Of a DNA stretch of 64,000 bases, positions 34,301-41,187 are shown one piece after another. The translations under genes were made by a program, and so were the position numbers. Each line of letters opens with the position of its first letter. The stretch's first letter is position 1. Under the pieces are notes generated by a model. It was given only the letters and a program-made list of their open reading frames with translations. It ran no database searches and was not told the DNA's origin. The DNA comes from Verrucomicrobiales bacterium (GTDB lineage: Bacteria > Verrucomicrobiota > Verrucomicrobiia > Limisphaerales > UBA11320), in the NCBI GenBank assembly GCA_016793885.1, contig JAEUHE010000141.1:60873-124872 (forward strand), read 5' to 3'.

Positions 34301-35221
34301 GTGTCGATGAATTCAACCGATGCGATCGCAGCCACCACCCGCTTTTGTGCCGTTTTTGGCCAGCCGGTCCGGCATTCCGCTTCCCCGGCCATGCACAATG
34401 CGGCTTTGGCTGCGCTTGGGTTGGACTGGCGATACCTGGCCTTTGAAGTGCCGCCAGCGCAGCTGCGCGAGGCGATCGAGGGTTGCCGGGCGATGCGGTT
34501 TCTCGGTCTCAACCTCACCGTTCCCCACAAACTTTTGGCGCTCGATCTGATGGATGAATTGGATTTCACCGCGCGGGAGTGGGGCGCGGTCAATACCGTT
34601 CGATTCGAGGCGCAGAATGAATCAGGCGAGTGGCTGCCCTTGGGTCGCTTCGGGGCGGTGATTCCCGACCGCATCCGTACGGTTGGGTTCAATACCGATG
34701 CCGATGCGATTCTGCGGTCCTTGGAAGACGATCTGGGCCTGAGGGCATCCGGCCTGCGGGTGGTCCTCCTCGGTGCTGGAGGCGCCGGGAGGGTCGCGGC
34801 TCTCCGACTGGCTAGCGCCGGAGCTGCTGAGCTTCATCTAGTCAATCGGACCGAATCCAAGCTCGGGCCCTTGCGCGAGGAGATTGCGCGTCGGTTCCCC
34901 GCTACCCAGGTTTTTCTGGGATATCCCTCCGGGAAGGTGGATTTAGTCTTGAATGCAACATCTTTGGGATTAAAGGCTTCGGATAGTCTTCCGGTGGATC
35001 TGGCTCGGTTTGACCTTCAGCAAGCGGGTGCGGCTTACGATATGATTTATCGTCCGGCGGAAACACCATTTTTAGCCGAGGCCCGGCGCCGGGGGTGCCG
35101 GACCGCGAATGGACTTGGGATGCTCCTCTATCAAGGCGCGCGTGCTTTGGAGCTGTGGAGTGGACGCCCGGCACCCATTGAGGCCATGCACATGGCGCTC
35201 AAGCAACAGATCTACGGATGA
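34301..35221 (+). CDS. aroE: Shikimate dehydrogenase
   Basis: 306 residues from GTG 34301 (MSMNSTDAI); an ATG two codons later is equally possible. The substrate loop FGQPVRHSASPAMHNAAL, catalytic lysine in NLTVPHKLLALDLM, NTDADAI and the NADP motif VLLGAGGAGRVAALRLAS followed by NRTESK are all canonical. It reduces 3-dehydroshikimate in the aromatic amino acid pathway. The stop overlaps the prepilin peptidase start by four bases. Confidence 0.96.
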   Translation: MSMNSTDAIAATTRFCAVFGQPVRHSASPAMHNAALAALGLDWRYLAFEVPPAQLREAIEGCRAMRFLGLNLTVPHKLLALDLMDELDFTAREWGAVNTVRFEAQNESGEWLPLGRFGAVIPDRIRTVGFNTDADAILRSLEDDLGLRASGLRVVLLGAGGAGRVAALRLASAGAAELHLVNRTESKLGPLREEIARRFPATQVFLGYPSGKVDLVLNATSLGLKASDSLPVDLARFDLQQAGAAYDMIYRPAETPFLAEARRRGCRTANGLGMLLYQGARALELWSGRPAPIEAMHMALKQQIYG

Positions 35222-36357
35222 ATTCAATCATCAACCTGGCAGCTGTGCCGGCGGTGTTCGATCGTGAGCTTTGGTCGGAAGTGCCGTTTGGCTTCTGGAC
35301 CTTGGTCTTCTTCGTCTTCGGATGCATCGTGGGCAGTTTCCTCAATGTTTGCATTCATCGGATGCCATTGGATCAGAGCCTGATCTCGCCTCCTTCGCAT
35401 TGTCCGCACTGCCAATACAGCATTCCCTGGTACCTCAATGTGCCGCTGGTGACTTGGCTTTGGTTGAGGGGGCGATGCGCGAACTGCAGAGCTCCGATCT
35501 CGCCGCGCTACTTTGGCGTCGAGCTGCTGACCGGCATCGCGTTTTGCTGCACCTGGATTAAATGGGGTCATTCATCGGTGGGGGTTTCGCTGGCGTTGTG
35601 TCTGCTCTTGTCCGGTTTCATCGTCGCCACCTTCATTGACTTCGAACACTTCATTATTCCCGATGAGATTACCCTCGGCGGCATTGGCGCTGGGTGTGTG
35701 ATGTCCATGTGGGTACCTCAACTCCATGGGGAAACCAGGTTGGCTATGGGTTTGTTGCAAGCCGTGCTGGGGGCGGCAGTCGGATGGGGGATCACCTATG
35801 CCGTCCTGCGCTTGGGAAAACTCTTGTTCGGCAAGCAGAAGATCAAGCTCGACCCGGACACGGAGGTGACCTTTAGCGAAGGCGGCGTGCAGATTGGGGA
35901 GGATGAGACCGCATATGAGGAGATATTCTATCGGCCGTCCGACGAGATTCGCCTGAAGGCCAAGCGGGCGCGGGCGCTGGGGAAAACCTGGGAGGACGTC
36001 GACGTTCGGCTGTCCCAGAGTCGCTTATTGATTGGGCCGGACACGTTCGATCCGGAGAAAGTTACCGAGCTCAAGGTGATCACCGACAGCCTTGAATTGC
36101 CTCGGGAAGCGATGGGCTTTGGTGATGTGAAGTTTCTGGGGGCGATTGGTGCCTTTCTGGGTTGGAAAGGAGCGGTCTTTGGCTTGATGGCCAGCTCTGT
36201 GGTGGGAGCGCTGGTGGGATTGATTCTCATTCTTTTTCGCAAGCATGAGTGGTCCAGCAAGATTCCGTACGGTCCTTATATTGCGCTGGCGGCCACGGTC
36301 TGGATTTTTGCTGGACCGGAGCTTCTCCAATGGTGGACTCGTCATTTGGCACCCTGA
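35218..36357 (+). CDS. pilD: Prepilin peptidase with extra cytoplasmic segment
   Basis: 379 residues. N-terminal GCIVGSFLNVCIHRMPLDQS and the zinc-type cysteine pairs CPHC / CANC mark the methyltransferase-like domain. The two catalytic aspartates are in FIDFEHFIIPDEITLGG and GFGDVKFLGAIGAFLGW. Between them sits an extra soluble stretch of about 90 residues (from KIKLDPDTEVTF to ITDSLELPRE), longer than the usual loop. It cleaves and methylates type IV pilin-like leaders; no pilin is in the window. Confidence 0.93.
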   Translation: MNSIINLAAVPAVFDRELWSEVPFGFWTLVFFVFGCIVGSFLNVCIHRMPLDQSLISPPSHCPHCQYSIPWYLNVPLVTWLWLRGRCANCRAPISPRYFGVELLTGIAFCCTWIKWGHSSVGVSLALCLLLSGFIVATFIDFEHFIIPDEITLGGIGAGCVMSMWVPQLHGETRLAMGLLQAVLGAAVGWGITYAVLRLGKLLFGKQKIKLDPDTEVTFSEGGVQIGEDETAYEEIFYRPSDEIRLKAKRARALGKTWEDVDVRLSQSRLLIGPDTFDPEKVTELKVITDSLELPREAMGFGDVKFLGAIGAFLGWKGAVFGLMASSVVGALVGLILILFRKHEWSSKIPYGPYIALAATVWIFAGPELLQWWTRHLAP

Positions 36358-36432
36358 GTTACGCCGGTCAGTTCCGCATTGCAATTTCAGTCCAGCTCAC
36401 CACAATCCTCCGACATACATCACATCACTACT

Positions 36433-37062
36433 ATGAAATACTTTTGTCTCACCTTGGCGGCCCTGAGCTGCGCAATTCTTCCCCTTTCGGCCGCGGATTC
36501 GGAAGAAGGTTTCAAGACCATTTTTGACGGCAAGTCGATGACCGGATGGAAATTGGGCGACGAGCAGGCTAAGTCGTGGAGGATTGAGGACGGCGCTTTG
36601 GTGGCGCAGGGGAATCGTTCGCACGCCTTTTACGTCGGTGATGAAAAGCCGTTCAAGGACTTCGAGTTCAAGGTGGACGTCATGACGGAACCCGGCTCGA
36701 ACGGTGGGATTTATTTCCACACCAAGTATCAGGAATCGGGCTGGCCGAAGGGCGGTTTTGAGTGCCAGGTCAATGTGACCCAGGGCGATTGGATCAAGAC
36801 GGGCAGTCTATACGGTCTGGCCAGCATCGGAGTGACGCCGGCTCAGGACAACAAGTGGTGGACTCAGCATATCATCGTGAAGGGCAACAAGGTCACGGTG
36901 AAGATTGATGGCAAGACGGTGCTCGAATACAATGAACCTGCAGGTGCCGTCGCGGGCAAGGACTTCGAGCGCAAGCTCAGCAGCGGAACCTTCGCGTTCC
37001 AGGCGCACGACCCCAAGAGCGTGGTTCGCTACAAGAACGTTCGCGTCAAGCGTCTCGACTGA
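36433..37062 (+). CDS. DUF1080 (3-keto-disaccharide hydrolase-type) exported protein
   Basis: 209 residues from ATG 36433. The signal peptide FCLTLAALSCAILPLSAA is followed by FKTIFDGKSMTGWKLGDE, the opening of the DUF1080 domain, then GSNGGIYFHTKYQESGWPKG and FECQVN. The domain is a concanavalin-like sheet sandwich found in enzymes acting on 3-keto-glycosides. Gfo/Idh partners elsewhere make 3-keto sugars, and one lies 3 kb away, so a shared pathway is possible. Confidence 0.9.
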   Translation: MKYFCLTLAALSCAILPLSAADSEEGFKTIFDGKSMTGWKLGDEQAKSWRIEDGALVAQGNRSHAFYVGDEKPFKDFEFKVDVMTEPGSNGGIYFHTKYQESGWPKGGFECQVNVTQGDWIKTGSLYGLASIGVTPAQDNKWWTQHIIVKGNKVTVKIDGKTVLEYNEPAGAVAGKDFERKLSSGTFAFQAHDPKSVVRYKNVRVKRLD

Positions 37063-37114
37063 TCGTCCACAAAAGGCTTGCAGGACCTGAGGGGAACTTG
37101 CTGATGATGCTGTG

Positions 37115-37582
37115 ATGAATGCTGAAGCACGTATTGCGGAACTGAAGTTGGATTTGCCTCCCGCTCCCAAACCGGTGGCGGTCTACAAGCCCTTGGTGAT
37201 ATCGGGGAACTTGGCCTATGTCTCCGGACATGGCCCCCTGCGCACGGACAAGACCCTGATTGTGGGGCGCGTCGGTGCCGATCTGAACGTTGATCAAGGC
37301 AAGGCCGCTGCCCGACAGGTGGGTCTGGGAATTCTTTCCACCTTGCGTTCGCAGTTGGGCAGCTTGGATCGCGTCAAGCGAGTCATCAAGGTGCTAGGCA
37401 TGGTGAACTGCACTCCAGACTTCAAGGAGCATCCCGCGGTGATCAACGGCTGCAGTGAGCTGTTCGCCGAGGTGTGGGGTCCGGAGAACGGCATCGCCGC
37501 TCGCAGCGCGGTGGGCATGGGCTCGCTGCCGGGCAATATCGCGGTGGAGATCGAAGCGATCTTTGAATTGGAGTGGAAGTAA
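37115..37582 (+). CDS. RidA/YjgF-family protein
   Basis: 155 residues from ATG 37115. The family pattern is clear: VAVYKPLVISGNLAYVSGHG, then GLGILSTLRSQLGSLDRVKR, then AARSAVGMGSLPGNIAVEIE, with the arginine that holds the carboxylate of 2-aminoacrylate-like substrates. It is a longer subgroup than the 130-residue E. coli RidA. RidA proteins deaminate reactive enamines. It is followed by a rho-independent terminator. Confidence 0.92.
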   Translation: MNAEARIAELKLDLPPAPKPVAVYKPLVISGNLAYVSGHGPLRTDKTLIVGRVGADLNVDQGKAAARQVGLGILSTLRSQLGSLDRVKRVIKVLGMVNCTPDFKEHPAVINGCSELFAEVWGPENGIAARSAVGMGSLPGNIAVEIEAIFELEWK

Positions 37583-37596
37583 CCTAACACTCGACC

Positions 37597-37624
37597 AAGG
37601 GGGGGCTCGCGTCCCCCCTTTTTT
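37597..37624 (+). terminator. Rho-independent terminator after RidA gene
   Basis: GGGGGG and CCCCCC arms around a CTCGCGT loop, followed by six T. It starts 15 bp past the RidA stop and ends 6 bp before the next gene. This is the only textbook terminator seen. Confidence 0.85.
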
Positions 37625-37630
37625 CATTCC

Positions 37631-38749
37631 ATGTCCGAGACACCTACTCCTTGGTATCGAGTCGACCATCCGGACGACATCGATTCTCCTGCGCTTCTGG
37701 TCTACGAGGAACGCGTTGTTGCCAATCTCCGACGGATGGTTGCTCAGGCGGGAGGGGTAGATCGGCTCCGGCCGCACATCAAAACCCACAAGCTCCCGCA
37801 GATCGTCCAGTGGCATCTCGATCTAGGCATTACTCGGTTCAAAGCGGCCACCATCGCCGAGGCGGAGATGTGCGCGGTGGCGGGCGCTCCGGACGTGCTG
37901 TTGGCCTATCAACCCGTCGGTCCGCGCGCTGGGCGGCTGGCTCGGCTGGCTGCCTCGTTTCCCAAGACTCGATTCTCGACCGTCGTGGATGATGCTGAGG
38001 TGGCGAGGTCGTTGTCGGAGGCCCTCGGGCGGGAGGGGATTACGCTCGAAGTCTTGATCGACCTCGATTGTGGTCAGCATCGAACCGGCATTGCTCCCGG
38101 CCCGGCTGCAGTGGACCTTTATCGGGTTCTGGCTACGCTTCCAGGGATCCGACCTGGCGGGTTGCATGCCTACGATGGTCATCTGCACGATAAGGATCCG
38201 GTGGAGCGTGCCCGACGTTGCGAGGAGGCCTTTGCTCCCGTGATCGCGCTTCGGAGCGCCTTGGTGTCTGCGGGCTTCCCGGTGCCGCGGGTGGTTGCCG
38301 GCGGAACCCCCACCTTTCCGGTGCATGCGAAACGAACCGATGTGGAGTGCAGTCCGGGAACATGTGTCTTTTGGGATCACGGGTATGGGACCAATTTGCC
38401 GGACCTCGAATACCTGCCGGCAGCGGTCCTCCTGATGCGGGTGGTGAGCAAGCCTTTGCCCCAGCGATTGTGTTTGGACTTAGGGCACAAAGCGGTGGCT
38501 TCCGAGATGCCGCACCCTCGGGTTTTTTTTCTCAATCTGCCCGAGGCTCAGTTTGTCGGGCACAACGAGGAACATCTGCTGGTCGAAACTCCGCGGGCCG
38601 CTGAGTTCCCGGTTGGGACGGTCATTTACGGGATTCCCTGGCATGTTTGCCCTACCGTGGCTCTCCATTCGGAGGTGGTCGTGATTCGGGGCGGGAAAGA
38701 AGTGGCTCGGTGGCGGGTTTCTGGGCGCGACCGACGGTTGAGCCTTTGA
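37631..38749 (+). CDS. D-threonine aldolase-like PLP enzyme
   Basis: 372 residues. The alanine-racemase-type barrel opens with DIDSPALLVYEERVVANLRR and the PLP lysine in RPHIKTHKLPQIVQWHLD. VLIDLDCGQHRTG and GGLHAYDGHLHDKDP fit the DSD1/D-threonine aldolase family. The late metal site HPRVFFLNLPEAQFVGHNEE and WHVCPTVALH includes the usual histidine and cysteine. It would cleave a D-hydroxy amino acid to glycine and an aldehyde, or dehydrate D-serine. Confidence 0.87.
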   Translation: MSETPTPWYRVDHPDDIDSPALLVYEERVVANLRRMVAQAGGVDRLRPHIKTHKLPQIVQWHLDLGITRFKAATIAEAEMCAVAGAPDVLLAYQPVGPRAGRLARLAASFPKTRFSTVVDDAEVARSLSEALGREGITLEVLIDLDCGQHRTGIAPGPAAVDLYRVLATLPGIRPGGLHAYDGHLHDKDPVERARRCEEAFAPVIALRSALVSAGFPVPRVVAGGTPTFPVHAKRTDVECSPGTCVFWDHGYGTNLPDLEYLPAAVLLMRVVSKPLPQRLCLDLGHKAVASEMPHPRVFFLNLPEAQFVGHNEEHLLVETPRAAEFPVGTVIYGIPWHVCPTVALHSEVVVIRGGKEVARWRVSGRDRRLSL

Positions 38750-38905
38750 TCGGGGCGAGGGAAGGCGGGGAAGTCGCGACGGACTCGGCGGTGCTAGGCC
38801 GGGCCTTCAGCCCTTGATGGGAGGGTGGATGTTTACCTGGGGTGACAACCCCAGGGTTCATCACCCCACACACGTTGAGGGCTGAAAGCCCGCACCTTCG
38901 GGGGA
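38748..38905. repeat. GGGCTTTCAGCCC/CCTGGGG repeat, copy R4 with inverted loop
   Basis: Starts at the stop codon of the D-threonine aldolase-like gene. Shares GTCGCGACGGACTCGGCG and GGGAGGGTGGATGTTTACC with R1, but the hairpin reads CCTGGGG-TGACAA-CCCCAGG (38836-38855), where R1, R2 and R3 have TTGTCA. A second part, GAGGGCTGAAAGCCCGCAC, is an inverted GGGCTTTCAGCCC unit. Confidence 0.7.
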
Positions 38906-39103
38906 GTTCCGCACCACCTTGGTGACAGTTCTCTTTCGGGCCGCCCCCGACTTTCCGCTCGACAGACTTGGTCACCCTCCGCTAGACAGGAGCCCGTTTT
39001 CCGCATGGTTGCCGGTCGTAGGTGGCTCAGTTGCCATTGAGTTTTCGATCGATGCGGGGGATTGCGGATAGACAGGAAGAACGTCATGGCCATGGAAGAA
39101 CTT

Positions 39104-39445
39104 ATGAAGCGATGCCTCGCTGTGCTTTGGTGTTTGGTGGCGCTGTTTGTGATGCCTGGATGGGTATTGGGTTCCGGCACCTACGCAGGCCGTCCCCCGA
39201 AGCCCCCGGACAATATCGATGCGGCGAAGTATGAAATCGGCAAGAACTTGTTTATGGGGACGGTGCTGCCGAAAGTTGGGTCCGGGGATAAGCCTGCTCA
39301 AGAAGCGCGGCTGAAAAAGCTGCAGGACAGATTGCCTCGCAAAGTTCAGCCCACGGTGAATCTCCCTGCTTTGGCAGGCAAGCTCACGCCACAGCAGTTG
39401 GCTGGGGTGGAATATTACTTGGCGGTTCGGTTCAAGGTTAAATGA
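39104..39445 (+). CDS. Small exported cytochrome-c-like protein lacking a heme motif
   Basis: 113 residues from ATG 39104, which has a GGAAGAA site in front. A signal peptide (LAVLWCLVALFVMPGWVLG) is followed by KYEIGKNLFMGTVLPKVGSG, where class I cytochromes have a CxxCH after GKxLF, and ends with LPALAGKLTPQQLAGVEYYL, a cytochrome-like C-terminal helix. The mature part has no cysteine. The stop overlaps the barrel gene start as ATGA. Cofactor-free role is unknown. Confidence 0.75.
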   Translation: MKRCLAVLWCLVALFVMPGWVLGSGTYAGRPPKPPDNIDAAKYEIGKNLFMGTVLPKVGSGDKPAQEARLKKLQDRLPRKVQPTVNLPALAGKLTPQQLAGVEYYLAVRFKVK

Positions 39446-40311
39446 AAGTGCTCTCAATGAAACTCAACTCGTACAAAACTCTCGGACTGGTTTCGATTCT
39501 CACCGCTGGCGGTGCTTCCTTTGCGGACGCCCAATCGGCTTGGCTTCCTCAGGAGAAGGAATTCACTGTCACCCCTATCTATATTTTTCAGAAGTTTGAC
39601 GAGTTCTGGATGGGGACGCACAAAACCAATCCAGATTGGACTTCCTCCATCAAGCAGCACACGGTGAGCTTATCCCTCGAATACGGGATCACCAAGAAGC
39701 TCGCGGCCGATCTCACCATGGGTTACACCCGCTCGGAGGCAAAGTTTGCGGGAGAGACGCTCGACGGGCTGTCCGACACCGCTGTGGGGCTTCGCTACCA
39801 GTTCCTGGACGAGAAGGATGCGGGATGTGCCTACGCCCCGACCCTGACTTGGCGGGTAGGTGGCATCATCGCCGGGTCGTATCCGATCTCCGCGGTTGCT
39901 CCTCACTCCCCAGGAGATGGCGCGTCCGGTTTCGAAACCTCGCTGCTCTTCGGTAAGGCGATCGGCGACACCGGCTTCGGTCTGTTCGGCGACGTTGGAT
40001 ACCGCAATCGCGCCGAGGGCGTTCCCGATGATTTCTTCTTCTCCGCTGGTGTCTACAAGCAGTTGTTCCAGGATTGGACGGTGAGCTTTGGATACCGCCA
40101 GGTCCAAGGGTTGGACGGTCGTGACATCGGCGGGCCGGGCTGGGCGAACCAATGGCCGGAGCTCCGCGAGATCAAGAAGTCGCTGGAAGCGGGTATCGGC
40201 TACACCGATAAGGGCAATCGCCACTATCAGCTGTTTGGTGCGACCGTGATCGATGGCCGGAACACCGGGGAATCGATCATCATGGGCGCCTCGGTGACGT
40301 TTGGATTCTAA
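39442..40311 (+). CDS. Outer-membrane beta-barrel protein
   Basis: 289 residues with signal peptide (LGLVSILTAGGASFADA). Alternating strands such as HTVSLSLEYGITKKLAADLT and LFGDVGYRNRAEG continue to a final VTFGF with the C-terminal phenylalanine typical of barrel assembly. It is near 12-14 strands. The substrate is unknown. A second ATG six codons downstream could also be used. Co-translated with the small cytochrome-like protein. Confidence 0.82.
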   Translation: MKVLSMKLNSYKTLGLVSILTAGGASFADAQSAWLPQEKEFTVTPIYIFQKFDEFWMGTHKTNPDWTSSIKQHTVSLSLEYGITKKLAADLTMGYTRSEAKFAGETLDGLSDTAVGLRYQFLDEKDAGCAYAPTLTWRVGGIIAGSYPISAVAPHSPGDGASGFETSLLFGKAIGDTGFGLFGDVGYRNRAEGVPDDFFFSAGVYKQLFQDWTVSFGYRQVQGLDGRDIGGPGWANQWPELREIKKSLEAGIGYTDKGNRHYQLFGATVIDGRNTGESIIMGASVTFGF

Positions 40312-40344
40312 GAGCCCCTCAGGGGGACTTCTTCGGTAGGTGTT

Positions 40345-40370
40345 CCTCCCGTCCTACATGGGACGGGAGG
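40345..40370 (+). terminator. Hairpin after barrel gene
   Basis: 10-bp perfect stem CCTCCCGTCC / GGACGGGAGG with loop TACATG, 34 bp past the stop. No T-run follows. Confidence 0.55.
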
Positions 40371-40389
40371 TCGGTCTTGATCCCTTGTC

Positions 40390-41187
40390 ATGGACGTCCT
40401 GCCACCCAGCCCAGGTCTTCTTCCGGGAGATTCCTCCGCCGTGCCTCCTCTCGCTGGTTCTTCAGGGCGGGTTCGTTTCCTCGCGCGGACCCTCGTGCTC
40501 ATTCCGGCGCTGAATGAATCGGAGGTTATCGAATCGACCGTTCTTGATTGGATCAACCTCGGAGTCGGTTGTGTTCGGGTGGTGGACAACGGGAGTGTGG
40601 ATGAGACGGCTGCTTTGGCCCGAGCCAAGGGAGCAGACGTGGTCCTTGAGCCTCGTCGAGGCTATGGCGCAGCCTGCTGGACGGGGCTGCTCTCGCTGCC
40701 GCCTGGCGTGGATTACATTTTGTTCAGCTCGGCTGATGGCAGTGACCGTTTCGTCGCCGCCGAGTTGCCGGTTTGGGAACAGGCGGTTGAGGAGGGGTAT
40801 GACCTCGTTTTAGGAAACCGCTGCCTCTACCCCGGGGCTCTCGCGAGTTTAAAGTGGCTGCAACGGTGCGGCAGCCAGGTCGCCTCCGTCCTGATGCGCT
40901 GGGGATGGCGGATTCGTTTTCACGACATGGGATCACGGCGGCTGATTCGCGTCAGTTCCTTCCGCCAACTGGCCTTGAAGGATCGCGGCTTCGGATGGAA
41001 TGTGGAGATGCAGGTGCGAGCGGTCGAGCAGGGACTTCGGTTTCTCGAGTTGCCTGTTCCCTACTTCCCACGGCGTGCCGGGCGGTCCAAGATTTCCGGC
41101 AATTGGCTAGGCTCGCTCAAAGCCTCTTGGGGCATTATTTCGACTCTTCTTTATTTATGGATCACCAAATCTTCCCGCCGCCGCTGA
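40390..41187 (+). CDS. Family 2 glycosyltransferase (polyprenyl-phosphate type)
   Basis: 265 residues. The GT-A fold motifs are LVLIPALNESEVIESTVLDW, RVVDNGSVDETAALARAKGA and LFSSADGSDRF with a DxS metal-type site. GFGWNVEMQVRAVEQGLRFL followed by VPYFPRRAGRSKISG matches dolichyl-phosphate mannose synthase-like enzymes. A nucleotide sugar would be moved to a lipid carrier. The start is not certain, as about 30 N-terminal residues are weakly conserved. It overlaps the sulfatase ORF by about 31 bp. Confidence 0.87.
   Translation: MDVLPPSPGLLPGDSSAVPPLAGSSGRVRFLARTLVLIPALNESEVIESTVLDWINLGVGCVRVVDNGSVDETAALARAKGADVVLEPRRGYGAACWTGLLSLPPGVDYILFSSADGSDRFVAAELPVWEQAVEEGYDLVLGNRCLYPGALASLKWLQRCGSQVASVLMRWGWRIRFHDMGSRRLIRVSSFRQLALKDRGFGWNVEMQVRAVEQGLRFLELPVPYFPRRAGRSKISGNWLGSLKASWGIISTLLYLWITKSSRRR

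Noticed and set aside
40854..41156. N-terminal extension of the sulfatase frame inside the glycosyltransferase gene
   Set aside because: It overlaps the conserved part of the glycosyltransferase and lacks an export signal.
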